Assembly (NCBI GenBank): GCA_003427395.1 | Contig: BFEA01000239.1 | Coordinates: forward strand, 2,118,174-2,182,173 | DNA: 64,000 bases | Origin: Chara braunii | Taxonomy: Eukaryota; Streptophyta; Charophyceae; Charales; Characeae | Reading direction: 5' to 3' | Shown here: piece after piece, positions 36,945 through 48,611 of the stretch | Numbering within the stretch: the first letter of the stretch is position 1 | Layout: every line of letters starts with the position of its first letter | Notes under the pieces: generated by a model | The model's database searches: none | The model's input: the letters and a program-made list of their open reading frames with translations, nothing else | Told to the model about the DNA's origin: nothing | Program-made: the position numbers and the translations under genes

Positions 36945-37598
36945 TCACTTTGTTGTCCGTCGTTTGGGCTTCTTGCCATGTCTCCGTACTCTCTGAGGTT
37001 GTGGCCTCTGTATATAGAGCCACCTGAAACCTGCAAGCTCTGAGCATTTCCATCCAAGTCCCATGATGCGGAAGTCAACCATGGCGCAAAACTCCTCCCA
37101 TAGTGTAGGAAGATATGGCTGAGAGAAGATACCTCGTCTGAGATGTGGGAATTCGGATGGCTCAGTCACTGCGTCGTAGTCGATCTCTGCAGGGGAGATG
37201 TACCTCTTGGCTAGGTCTACAAGGTCACCCCAGCATGATCCATCAGTGAAGTAGCAAGGAACCGGAGGTTTGGGGTAGTCTGTAAAGAGCTAGGGGCCAA
37301 AGTTGTAGACCAGTCTCGATTCCCCTTTGAGTCTCTCAACTTTCCATTGTACGAACCTCGCTGCTGCCACCCAAACAACGTCAAAGTGTGGATGTGTCTC
37401 ATTACCTTTCTTAAGGTATACCCGCAAGTCCTTGACTGCACCTCGTGCAAATTTTGTAAGAGCAACGAAGATTGACAGATCTTCGCACTTGAAGCCGCCG
37501 ATCTTGACATAATTATATGGGAAGCTTTCCCTAGAAGCTACCTGATTGAGGCTGTCGAGGACAGACTGCTCGACTGAAATGGGGTTTATTTCTCTCAT
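36945..37598 (-). pseudogene. 218-codon reading frame with one internal stop, unknown protein
   Basis: From ATG at 37598 (an in-frame TGA lies four codons upstream) the frame runs 102 codons to a TAG at 37290-37292, then continues in the same frame for 115 codons to TGA at 36945. The composition is like a folded protein: six tryptophans, evenly mixed residues, no simple repeat. The first part holds MREINPISVEQSV and HPHFDVVWVAAARFVQWKVE. The second holds TDGSCWGDLVDLAKRYI and ends in a basic tail (HGKKPKRRTTK). I do not recognise the family. It could be a relic of a coding gene of element I or a captured host exon. The single stop could be a mutation or an assembly error. Confidence 0.45.
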
Positions 37599-37971
37599 GG
37601 GCTTTAATCAGATAGATACTACCTGCTAGAAGGAAAATAAACAAATTTCGACTGATGAATGTCTGCAGCTGTTTGAATTGACTGTTGCTTGCTGATGAAT
37701 GGACGACAATTGTTGCTAGATGGGCAAGCCTTTAGTTGCCAATTGAACTCTGCCTGAGGATTGTCCAAAAGTTGTCTGAGTATTATCCGAAAATTGCCAG
37801 AAAGTTCACTGATATTTTAAACCACTCAATAGCAGATTCACTTGTACTGCAAGATGGATCAGCCAGGGCACTGATAACAACGCAGAACTCTAGCCACTGG
37901 TAACAACGCTGTGTACTGATCACTGACAGCTGTGCTGAGTACCACTCACTGATAACATGACTGAGTACCAC
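37599..37971. repeat. spacer with short tandem units
   Basis: Between two minus-strand frames. ACTCACTGATAACATGACTGAGTACC occurs twice in tandem (about 37944-37995), and related GGTAACAACGC / GATAACAACGC words lie just left of it. No gene. Confidence 0.6.
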
Positions 37972-38343
37972 TCACTGATAACATGACTGAGTACCAACTA
38001 TTATCCTCCTTGCCTCCTCAACTGAACCCACCGAAGAGAAAGTGCTACTCAGTTTCTCGTTAGCCCCGTAAAAGTAGTAAGTGTACTCTATCCATGTGTG
38101 GTTTCTCACTAAAGTTAACGCATATTCCATCATAAGAGTTGTATGATGGTGAAGGTTGTCAATAATCCCCTCTTCCCTACCTTCAGTTTCGCGTCTGTGC
38201 AGCGAGCAGGTCGCTCTCACCGTGGTCTCACTCTCCATTTCTCTACGTAAACTCGCCACATTAGAGAGTGACTGGGTAATGATCAAATGCAGCCAGTTAT
38301 CAGGTCTGATCTTAATAATCCCGCTGGAAAGACACTTGCTCGA
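37972..38343 (-). pseudogene. 123-codon open frame, unknown
   Basis: Open on the minus strand from 38343 (just after a TAA) to TGA at 37972, with no ATG near the start; the first ATG comes well inside. The composition is protein-like, with phrases RPDNWLHLIITQSLS and NHTWIEYTYYFYGANEK. The tail runs into the local tandem repeat. It is on the same strand as, and upstream of, the 37598-36945 frame, so both could be exons or fragments of one coding region. No family recognised. Confidence 0.3.
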
Positions 38344-41300
38344 TTAATAAGGGAATGTCCTACGACTAGGCCTCGACTGGAACCGCAGATACTGCCCCGG
38401 GTAGCCAGGTACTGTCGAGAGTTAGATTATTGGGAGTTGGCCACGTGATTGTAAAGTACACAAGGAAGGAATACCGATTTTTATATGACACTTACAGTTT
38501 GACATGTTCTGTTTAGTCCTTTACGAGTGGGATCTTCTCTCCCTCGAGTGTCACATAAGTACGACACCCTTAGTATGTGGTCATATTCTGCGTAAATGGT
38601 AGCCGACCCGACTTCAATCAAACACCAAGTGAGAATTCCAAAGTGAACTTCAGCCTTTGGTTCGATGCTGTACTGCTACACCTCAGTCAAGTACCATGGG
38701 GAACATCATGCACGAATGCCAACATGTCCTCACAGTGGGGCATGACGACAGTTCGTGTCTATGAGCTGGGAATTCTTGCAGTTAGTGCCCTGCTTCATGC
38801 CTCGTCAGAGTCATATCGTTAAGTAATACCCTGTTCGACTGCCTAGAGGTTCCCGCCTTGCTGATTATAGGCGTGTTTCCCTCAGGCTCTCTGCGGTATG
38901 CTTCTCAGTTAGGATGTGCCCCGAGACCTACCAAGGACCACCACTGTTTTCTCTGCAGGATAGTTGGGCAGTCTGAGCATTGATCAGACTTACTGAGTGC
39001 ACTTGTCTTGAATGTAGGATTTGGTCTGAGTGTGAGTCTACTCATGTGTGACACTGTGAGAAAAACCTGGTGTACCAGGCATGACCAGAATCCACGGGTA
39101 ACTAGGGAAGTTTATCAGGTGCTCCCTTCACTCACTCCTAGTGGGAGCCTCTTTCCAAAGTGTTAACCCTCCGAAGCAATGGGCTGCTCAGAGGATCGCC
39201 AAATTGTTTTACGGAGCAAACAGATCACTGCAGAGGAACTTAACCCTCCTTTTGCATTATAATCCCTTTCGCCCTCAGTAAACACACCTTCCCTTTTCTC
39301 GAACGTTTAGAAACATAATGAGCTCTCTCCCTCTGCGGTCGTTTTGTCCAAATCATCCCGCATACTTGCAGGTTCGACTCGTCATGCGCTCAGTCACTTG
39401 TTTAAACAATTGTAAGTTTGTATGGTCTCATCCTCCAGGGCGTTAAGGTGTCAAACAGCCGTCTTCTCATCCACCCAGAGTGGTCACTTTCCCCTGAGGC
39501 TGAGTCCAAGTTTTTTGTCCGATTGAATTAACTAAATGACTGACACTAACATCGGTTCGTCATAAATAACACCAATCACAACCTTCTCTTCTGTCTGGGA
39601 AACACAATGAACGTTGAAACGTGTCTCTAGGATCAGTCTCGTAACCGTGGATTAGTCAGTAGTACGTGTTCTATCAAGAGTCACGACAGATTTTGCCAAC
39701 CTCTTACTCGTAGTTTCAACTGACTCTTCGTTCATGCATAGCAGAAAGGTTTGACTATCCATCCTAGTCCATGCTTCAGAGGTATACCTAGAAGGTTCGC
39801 ACTTTAAAAATGGACCACTTATCATCAACAATCTGCTCGCCTCAGTTAGCAGAGCCCCGACCCTCGCCCCATACATATATACAAGTACATATACGTACAT
39901 ATATGTAAGAGTGCGAGAGCAAACGCACAGCTCACTCCCCCTCCCTTCTTTAGCCTTGGTGAGCCAGACCGTGTCTAGAACTCTCTGTACCTAGCGGGCT
40001 GTTTCGCAAAATTCAGATCCGAGTTTTCCCTTTCTTTCAGCATAACAGGCCTGACTTTGTAGTCCGCACGGTCAAGCATCCAGGGATACTCAATCACCAT
40101 CTAGCAGATACTTAGCCAATAGGTAGGCTATCTTTCGTGCCACAGATAGCCTTTTCCCCATCAATTGACAACAATTAGGAGTAACTGAATTCAAGGGACC
40201 TCACTTGATCCGGGTTTCGTTCCTTAAAACCCAACTCGCGCGGTCTCCTCGGTTACCCGCTTTCTCTTCAAATTGCAGCCGAGTTTTCAGAGGGCTCAAG
40301 GAAATTAAACCATGGATTTACACTGACAGGCCACCAGATTGTACAAACCGTTACACGCCATTCAAGAAAAACAGAGTCAACCAGCGATTGAGTTCAAGTT
40401 ATATTTGACGAAAAATCCTTTCAGTTCTTAATTATTATGACGATCTTTAAGCAGAGCATGAGCTCACTCTCTGTGCCCCAGACCGACTGTGCCAGATCAA
40501 GGTAGCGTTGAAACATACTAAACATACCCTCGAGCCTCTCAGACTCTAGAACAAAGGCGATCACTAGCAGCCGGAGGAGGGGAGTCACAAAAGATCGCAA
40601 TCATAGACCCATGACTTTCCGAGGCTTACCTCGCTCAGACATACTGATAGCTCTCTTTAATATAGCCAATGATCATCCCTTTTCGCAAATGCAAGCTCCA
40701 AGAGCATGCGCCGCAAAACTCGATAACACTTGAGGGAACAGTTGATAGTTATCAAGAAGAGGATGTGGTTGATAAAGAGTGTCTAATTGAGATTTCTCTA
40801 ACTTTCGAAGGTCGGTTTCTGTTTGCTCGGACTGTTTTACCATGAGGGTGAAGACGTGAAGCGTTGGGAGTCGGGCTTAGTACACAAGGCAAGGGGCATC
40901 AACCCCGAGCTCCTAGAAAGCTAGAACTTCTCATGCCAGTGGGCATCACCTCCACACTTGGTGCTGACTTATTTCGCTTTCGCCGTGGTAGACATGAATG
41001 AAGAGCACGAGTATGGCAGGTCAACCAAAAGAACAAAATAGTTATGAGCTCTTCCAGCTTCTTTTCAAGACTACCTGGACGTCACGCGTCAGCGAGAATT
41101 GGCTTGAGTTTGCTCTGCAGGCCCTCTAGAGAGCCTCCCTCTAGCGCTTCACACAAAAACGCTTTTCATTGCTCATGACCAGGGATGATCTTGCAATATG
41201 CTGGCGGGTTGAGGTCGACCGTGTCAGCGAAGAAGAGAAAGAACATGAGAGACATTGCTTGCAGATCACTTGCGCGAGCTTAAAGACAGCGCAACACACG

Positions 41301-41960
41301 CCCTTCTCATAATCACCACGAATGTCTCTTATCGCTCATTAACAGACTCGCCAGACCTATCACTTCTCCAAATATGCACTCAAGTTGGTCCAATCTCGCT
41401 CCCCTGTTAACTCATTGCTAAACCCCGTTTCTTGTGTATCCCTCCTAGTCTTTACTCGAGTCGTCACTCGCTACTAGTCACTAGCAAGAAAATGAAGCTA
41501 GGTGGGACACCAAACATCTCGTTTGCCTCATGCGGAGATTGCGAGAAGAGGGCTATGAGAGAAGCATGAAGGAGAAAGACGTCATAGCTAGCAACGTCAA
41601 CAAGCATTCCCACTTACGTCCCCCGAGGGTCTAACGTTTTCTGCATATTCGCACACGCGCCACTCATGCCGTACGTGCTAACTCTCTGTCCGCCTCTTTC
41701 TTGCGCTGCAGCTGAGCGGTCCCTTTCTCTCATCCGTAACTGACGCCAACTAGCCTCCTGGCCATTCTCTCTAACTTGTTGCGAGTTGGCATCAGGTTGA
41801 CGTCTTCATCTCAGGCGCGCATACCACGCTTGCCTTCTTCATAGTCTGACTTCTCTCTTTGTGTGTTACTCGTCACATCCCTACCACCCTCATGCACATC
41901 GCTCTCTCCTGCTCATGCATGAACGACTTCAAGGAGAGGTTGACTCTGGTGACTCTCTCT
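38344..41960. other. interior of element I, nothing recognised
   Basis: About 3.6 kb of unique-looking, evenly mixed sequence. No microsatellite longer than the TACATATACG-type words near 39885-39905, and no recognisable domain. Frames at 38577-38822 (plus) and 39652-39900 (minus) are short and unsupported. Confidence 0.35.
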
Positions 41961-41961
41961 C

Positions 41962-42381
41962 TTACACGTGTCTCTCTCCCCGGCTCTTCCTTTCAACTGT
42001 CTCGTGCCCTTTTGGCCTCTGTTGTCGTGAGCTGGCCTCGGGCCCGCCTTCCACAGGCTGTGCCCGGGGATGGTTCTTGCGAACCTGGTCCGGTCTGTTC
42101 CACGAATGGCGATCAGTCTCCCGGTCACTAGCCTCACTTTCCACCTCTGAGTCTAGGTCCAGATGCAGCTGCTCACGCTCCACTGTGTCCATCGAGGTCC
42201 CTGCGTCCAGGTAGGAAACGGTCACCTTTAGCTCATCAGTGACTCCGTCCCTTCTGCACCTCCTTTCGGCTCTGTCCTTGGCCTCCGTAATCGCTAGCTG
42301 CAGTCTCTGATCAGCCCTCATCTCCTTTTCTCTCCCCCCTTCAACATCAACCCTCAATCTCACCTCTTCATTGCGACGACT
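41962..42381 (-). pseudogene. 139-codon charged open frame, unknown
   Basis: Open on the minus strand from just after a TAA at 42382-42384 to the stop at 41962. Very rich in Glu, Arg, Asp and Lys (for example EAKDRAERRCRRDG), with few hydrophobic stretches. It looks like a coiled-coil or disordered segment, as in many retroelement gag leaders, but no domain fixes that. It begins beside a 38-bp tandem duplication (42395-42470). Confidence 0.3.
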
Positions 42382-42394
42382 TTAGTCCAAGGTA

Positions 42395-42470
42395 GCGGTC
42401 ACAGTAGGCCCCTCACCCGACATTGGCTCCCAGCGGTCACAGTAGGCCCCTCACCCGACATTGGCTCCCA
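42395..42470 (+). repeat. 38-bp tandem duplication
   Basis: A unit starting GCGGTCACAGTAGGCCCC and ending CGACATTGGCTCCCA occurs twice in direct tandem without change. It may be real or an assembly echo. Confidence 0.8.
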
Positions 42471-42471
42471 C

Positions 42472-43822
42472 CTCCAGATAAACTGGAGGTATGTCAGCCT
42501 ATATCCATGTAGCCCACTACTTCGTAACATGACTCAGCTTTTCCCGAACAGGCCGAGCACGATACCCGACTGCCAGCTCCTAGACAGACCTCACAACGAT
42601 CCGAGCGCGCACACACAGGTGGATTCGTGCGCTCACTTCACCGCCCCACCTCAGAACTAAGTCGCGATCGCATAACGAGACCGTCTATGTCCAACGCAAA
42701 ATGGCACAGTCCCCTTTCTTCTTATAAGATCACTATCTATCGAGGCCCTATGTTCAGAATGAGGGACCCAAATATCTCTCATGGCTCTGCACTTTTAATT
42801 GACTAAATTTTTAAAATTTTAACCAAAAGTGATAAACAAAACAAAGAAAAAGGAAAAACAAGAGACAGTACCCCTGCAGCCGAGGAGCCAGCCCCCGCTT
42901 GAAGCGATTGCAGGTCTATGCGGCAGTCCCATAACGGGGCACCAACAAACTTCTCCCTTCCTTCAAAATGCGTTGCTTGTCTGTCCCTTAATGGGTACCC
43001 GCTTCCGATGGTAAGGAGGGGGCTTATGACCCTCCACGGGGGGTGACAAGCCTCCTATCGATGCGGCCGCGGGTACTCCCATTTTGTTATTGAGGCCCAA
43101 CCGCGCGGCGCTCAGTCGAACAAATCAGCTACGGGCGATGAGTGAAAAGTCGGCCAGTCTAGGCCGCTCATACCACGAAACTTTAGACCGTTAATCTTCC
43201 CGCGAGAAGACAAAAGAACTTAAATAGAAGGGGAATTAATAATTTTCTTTTCAATAATAACAATAATAATAAGAATAAGAATAACAATAGTAATGAGAAC
43301 TAAGAAAAGAAAGAAATTTATAACGTCGTGGCTGCCATACGTTGTCAAATCATTACGGACTAAGACGAGAGCCCTAATCAACTAACTGATCCGGGGTATG
43401 GTTTTCTTTTCCTTTTTCTTTCTATCCCTTTTCCCTGCTCTGACTGGGATCGCAGAAATCCGCGTATCTAACCCATAACTCAGCAGAAGGGTACTCAGCG
43501 CATAATAGAAAAGACCACGTAGGTCTTTTCACTCTTGCGTCCCAGGGCGAGCCCAACGGCTACCACGGCCACAGGCCGGTAGTGCTCTGTTGTACAGCAG
43601 AGCGCCGAGCCTGCGTGGACCAATGGAAAGCCCTGTGGCGCACCCTTTTGCTGAGGACAGGCACCAACAAGACTGATCCATAATAGGGTTTCATTCGAGT
43701 ATACCAGGAATGTTGCACAGGCTCGGAGACAACCCGATGAGTAGCGGGCACCCAGGCAAGGAACAGGCACAGGGTAGGAGCCTGGCACACGGAGGAGGGT
43801 CGGGACACCGCGCCCTCCGACA
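42472..43822. other. right end of element I, nothing recognised
   Basis: AATAAT-type words at 43252-43290 and pyrimidine-rich text at 43395-43440. The final 330 bases are GC-rich, and frames there (43495-43830 minus) run across the element boundary, so they are not genes. Confidence 0.4.
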
Positions 43823-46588
43823 CCGGTCATACGCCTTATGTCAATCGTTTAGGTGGAGGCTGATCACACCATAAGTTGGTGTGGTAAGTTTTATGCCTTA
43901 CGTTTATTCGTTGAAAATGGTTATATTGCGAAAGTTGGGCGAACGCACAAGTTGCGGGCTGTTCGGTCATTCACGCATATAATTTTGTCTAGGCTGGGCT
44001 AGACTACTCATAAGTTGAGTAGCCTGGTTCTATGCTATATGTCACTGTTTGGGTTGGCTGGGCACATCATAAGTTGGTGTGTTTTGGTCATATACCTTTT
44101 GTTGTTGTTCAGGCGAAGGCTGGCCCCTCATAAGTTGAGGAGGTTCAGTTTCTTTGTGTATGCCGAACGTTCAGGCTGACCAGCCTCACCATAAGTTGGT
44201 GCGGCCCGGTCATATGCCTTATGTCAATGGTATAGGCAGAAACTAATCACACCATAAGTTGGTGTGGCTTAGTCCTATGCCTTACGTTTATTTGTGCTAC
44301 CAGGCTATGGCACCATAAGTTGGTGTGGCCTAGTCATATAAACAGGCAGGTCAGTCACATCCATAAGTTGAGTTGGTTGATCCTATGTCTTATGTAAGGA
44401 AGGGTAAAAGGGGATAATGAGGGATTTGAACGAACTATGTGATCTAGGAAGGAATCTGAGAGATGGTGAGAGATGTTGTTGCACTCACCTGTGTATGTTT
44501 TTGAGGATTATCTCTGGGGTATTCTTTTTGATAGCTTAGTCACTTTAAATGCTCGTCGAGGGATGGAGCTATAGGTAGGTGAGATGGATGATGGGAGGGA
44601 AGCTTGAGATAGGGTAGGACTGACCTTACTGAAAGTTAGGATTAATGATAGCTCGTGAAACCATCTTCAATGAAGGTTCGTGTAGACTATCTCCTGTCCT
44701 AACTATCAATTAAGTGTCAGAAGTTAGTCCCAAGTATAGTTGTACTTTGTCTTTGCTTATTCAACTTTGTATAAATTTTGGCAGTCTCCTTTTCCTACGG
44801 AAAGCGCTGCCGAAATTTTTGTAAATTTGAAAGAGTTAGTGATTTTTTGACACCTGAAAATTCTGAAAAGGCACTTTTCCTACGGGAAGCGCTGTCGAAA
44901 TTTTGTAGAATTTGGAGAGTTCGACTATTTTATACTCGGAGAAATATGGGATTCCACCCTGTTTTTGGGAGATGATGTCAAAGTTTTCGATAACTTCTAA
45001 GAGAGGTAAGGTAGGGGTTAGTAGAGGAGTTAGGCTATAAGATGGAGCATGCACTCCATGTGATTTAAACATAGTGGTGGTTCTTTGACTTGTACTGTGA
45101 TGCAGATCTACGTATACGATTGGAGACTTGACTCGTTTGGCTTGATTTTACAAAGGATCATTCTTCTGTTATCCTTTGATTACAGGTCGGTTTTCGGCTC
45201 AACTCTAATTCATTCTTGCTACTCAACCTAAAAGCCTTGGCCCCTGTGGATTGAAATGTTTCGTTTGGGTTTTCACCTCGACTTTAGTGAATGGCCATTT
45301 AAAAAGGACCGAGTGTTTTGTTTTGGGAAGGTTGGACAAAGGTTGGAGCTTGTGTGGGTAAGGTAAAGGGGTGTGAGTGCAGAGAGCGGTTGAAGTTGAT
45401 CCTATGTAGTGTGCTCTGTCGATGTGGATCTGTGATGTGATTGCAAGTGTGTTCTGTGAGTTGGAATCCAGACTTGATTTTGTCTATATTTTTTTTTTTT
45501 GAAGGAAGCCACACCGTGATTGTGAGAGTGATCGTCTCTTATCTCATAACTTTTATATCATGTTTCTTATGCCCGTACAACCCATTGAGGCCGTGCGTAG
45601 TGATTAGATAAGTTCTTCATCGAGAGAAAAGGGAGATCCCTTTTTACCTTTTGCTTTTTATAATTATTGTAGCTGGACGCTGAAGTCTGTAGCAGCCATC
45701 AAAGTCAAAAGCCCCTGGGTGATGGAGCCTGTCTCCGAGGCCACGAGAGCTAACTGCCACCATAGGCTTGAACCTGTGCACCACCCACTTTCCGCAGGAT
45801 GCAGAAGAGGTTGTGGTGGTCAACCGCCTTGGCGGTTGTCTAACGTTGAGAGATTAACCCCTCAAAGCGCGTGTCAACCGACACTTGAGTGTCGAACGTA
45901 ACCCTCTAGATCATCGAGGATCCCCCGATTATGAGTACTACATAGTACTCCATCGTTGCAACTGTGTGCGTATGCTTGCTTTGCAAGTCGATATGTGAAA
46001 GCCCTAGCGTCTGCTCGGCTGTATCACGAGTCTCACGCACGACGCCTAATTGATTTATGTGTTAAAAGATTATGGATTTGATACTGAAGGGACTAGGAGT
46101 GTTTTGTTTATTTGGTTTTGTGTGTGTATTTTAATTTTTAGCGTGGTGTAACGTGTGGTCAGTGAAATGCATCCTAGTCGACCAACGACGAGTCGTGCTT
46201 GGGACCTCAGCCCCCCAATGCGTCGTTTTGTGTGCGGGTTCGATTTCGGGGCTTTAACCACGCGTGCCCCCTATGTTACAACGAACGAGAAACGGCCTCA
46301 ACCTGGCCACCTCTGCGATTGCATACGAAAAGCCTTTGCATGTGGTTTGGTAGCTCGGCGGGGATACGCCCACCCAAGGGATGGTGACAGCTCCCGCGGG
46401 TGGAGGTAAGTTGTGCCTTGCGTGGCCCTATCTTGTCGTATTGCGTCGCCCTATCCTGTCGTAGGGCTGGCGAGAGGTACAACTGGCGCACTCGGCCTCA
46501 GCGGCAAACCGCCCTCTACGATGAAGTCTTGCAAAATCCTGTGTGACGCGGCCGGGAGGGCCCCCCTACGGGACCGATGCGCTCGACA
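43823..46588 (-). mobile_element. family-2 repeat, right part ending in TGTCGAGCGC (inverse)
   Basis: Continues the array interrupted by element I: CATAAGTTG cores near 43870, 44009, 44070, 44130, 44192, 44253, 44313 and 44363, about 61 bases apart. It then follows copy C in reverse (44760-45060 against 2880-3240; 45170-45540 against 2640-2220; 46080-46588 against 1590-1050). The right end GATGCGCTCGACA at 46588 is the inverse of the TGTCGAGCGCATC start at 1050. Together with 27051-29136 and 35021-36455 this makes one family-2 copy. Confidence 0.75.
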
Positions 46589-46614
46589 CCGCGCCCACGA
46601 ACCACCGTGCGCCT

Positions 46615-46647
<33 letters not shown>

Positions 46648-46741
46648 ACCGTGCGCCTACTCTCTCTCTCTCTCTACCGCGCCTACTCTCTCTCTCTCTC
46701 TCTCTCCCTGTGCCACGCCCACGAATCACCGTCGGCCTACG

Positions 46742-46773
<32 letters not shown>

Positions 46774-47475
46774 CTATCTACCGCACGCCTACTCTCTCCC
46801 TCTCTCTCCTGCGCGCCCTCTCTCTCTCTTTGTGTACCGCACGTCTACTTGCGCGCCTACGCTTCCACACAATGTAAGGAGAAGAAGAAGAAGAAGAAGA
46901 AGAAGAAGAAGAAGAAAAGAAAATGTACCTGTGGTGCGCTTGCGCGAGGGGGGAATGGCTTCGCTGCACGACGATGACGACGGTGACGCGCGACGACGGC
47001 GGGGGCGTTGGCTTGTTGACAAGACGACTGGTGAGTCCGGGGGAGGTGGGAAGTCGTAGGCGGGAGGGAACGACAACTCCTCCAATTTTCGAAAAGGGAG
47101 GCCTCATCTCCGCCGCCGATCTTTCGAGGTCAACGGTCTAGAGAGGCAGCCCTTTTCGAAACTTGGAGGTTGCCCTACCGGACCCGTTTCAATTTTTTTT
47201 AGGGCCAAGAGGGCCCCACAACCCACATGGGGGCCTCCTGGCCCCAAAATTTTTTTAATCAGCCAATATTCGCCTATGCGCTATATCCGATCGAAGAGCA
47301 ACCGGCCTGGTGGACCGGCGGTCCCACCGGCCCGATTCCGGTTGGGAGTGGACCCCCAGGTGGGACTGGGTTTACAACCCTGTTTTGTAGAGAACTTTCA
47401 AAGATGGGCAAGATGGAAAGTGTGTTTCTCGACAACAAGTTATGGGGAGATTAATAATGGGCACAACCATAGTTG
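46589..47475. other. microsatellite cluster, no gene
   Basis: CT runs at 46616-46810, (TCTA)n at 46755-46780 and (GAA)n at 46877-46920. From 46600 to 46750 the phrase ACCGTGCGCCTAC or a variant recurs between CT runs. From 47150 to 47475 the DNA has GGGGGCCTCCTGGCCCC-type palindromic text and no gene. Confidence 0.6.
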
Positions 47476-48596
47476 GGCAATAACCCACTCAAATATGCGC
47501 ATGTCGTCAACCAAGGGGGCCACCCACAGACCACGAAATGGCCTTCATGCCTGCGTTCGATTGTGGGGAACAGAACCCCTGAAACGTGGCTTCAGAGGCC
47601 CTGCGCACGACAGTTGACCGAAGTCAACTGTATATCGAGATATTGAGGCTCACGAATCAAAGTCTTCACGGACCCAGTCCAGGCCACCAATCAGGCACAC
47701 ACACTTGGTTGTACGCCGGTATTCAAACAACATTTAGTCCAAGTGGGAAGTCTGCAACTGTACAAGATCCCGACCATCAGTTGTGAATTAATATGAGCCT
47801 CCGTACATGAGCGACCAGAGGCTGGTCAACGTCGTCAACACTATTTATTGACCCTGCCCCTGGGAGTCAACATTCAATCTTGCCTTGCTGCTTGACGATG
47901 GCACGACGCTGGCTTGATGTTGGCTGGACGCTGGCAAAACGTTGGCTCTACGGTGGAATTTTGCGACGACGACGCGAGACTGCTGCTTTGCGTGCTGGCT
48001 CCTCTCTGCTCTTGGCGCCAACTGTCTTCTTGGATGTTGACGTGGCACTCGCCACACTGTCTTTGGCATTGCTGACGTGGTGCATACCATACTGTCTTCA
48101 ACTTGGATAAGGGATGCGACAAAGAGGGTGATTAGGATCTGTGGGATTGATTGAGTGAGAGAGAGGGGACTTACCTCTTGATGTTGTCGACATTGCGCGC
48201 TGCTGAGACGTCTTCATGGGAGAATTGTGCCTTCGTGGCACTATGTTGTGATCAGATCTTGTCAGGCTTGTTTCTGGGATACTTTTTGCTGACGTGGATG
48301 TGGGGGTGACGCTTGGAGGAGGATCGGGGAATGAGGGTGCTCTGTCTATATGTTCATTGATGGATACATTTTCTTCCACCCTCTAAGGAGGAGTGGGGAA
48401 TGAGGGTGCTCTGTCCATGTGGACATTGATGGATACATTCTCTTCCACCCTCTAATCTCCCTCTGCCTCTTTCGTCTTATGGTTACGAGACATTGTATTA
48501 CAAATTATATTTCATGATTATTGGAGACATTTATCAGCGCTGAGTTATCCTGTATTTCGACACTCGACGAGTTTCCTCCTGACTGGGTTCATTACA
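47476..48596 (+). repeat. 5' LTR of the chromovirus
   Basis: Aligns over its full length with 60760-61819. It starts GGCAATAACCC (TGCAATAACCC in the other copy) and ends GGGTTCATTACA. About 24 differences were counted by eye in the first 175 aligned bases, so the copies are old. A 69-bp tandem duplication (48326-48394 and 48395-48463) is single in the 3' LTR and explains the extra length. TATTTATT at 47842-47849 is a possible TATA element. Confidence 0.85.
47842..47849 (+). promoter_or_regulatory. possible LTR TATA element
   Basis: TATTTATT in the phrase CAACACTATTTATTGACCC, conserved at 61125-61132 in the other LTR although the LTRs have diverged. It lies about 365 bases into the LTR, a plausible U3 position. 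Confidence 0.35.
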
Positions 48597-48599
48597 ATC

Positions 48600-48611
48600 T
48601 GCTATCGGAGC
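48600..48611 (+). promoter_or_regulatory. primer binding site (initiator Met tRNA type)
   Basis: TGCTATCGGAGC, three bases after the LTR end, matches 10 of 12 positions of TGGTATCAGAGC, the complement of the 3' end of plant initiator methionine tRNA used by many plant retroelements. Confidence 0.7.

Larger units (their letters stand above)
36456..43822. mobile_element. element I, 7.4 kb insertion with CCGG target duplication
   Basis: Starts TGTCGCAC at 36456 and ends CTCCGACA at 43822. CCGG stands immediately outside both ends (36452-36455 and 43823-43826). Removing the element and one CCGG gives a continuous unit of the 61-bp array, nearly the same as the unit around 44200, which fixes both ends. 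No direct repeats are seen at the two ends, so no obvious LTR pair. It holds three protein-like minus-strand frames (36945-37598, 37972-38343, 41962-42381) and otherwise no recognised domain. Confidence 0.8.

Noticed and set aside
41859-42214. Plus-strand Ser/Cys-rich frames of 90-117 codons
   Set aside because: They are the opposite-strand shadow of the charged minus-strand frame 41962-42381 and have no features of their own.
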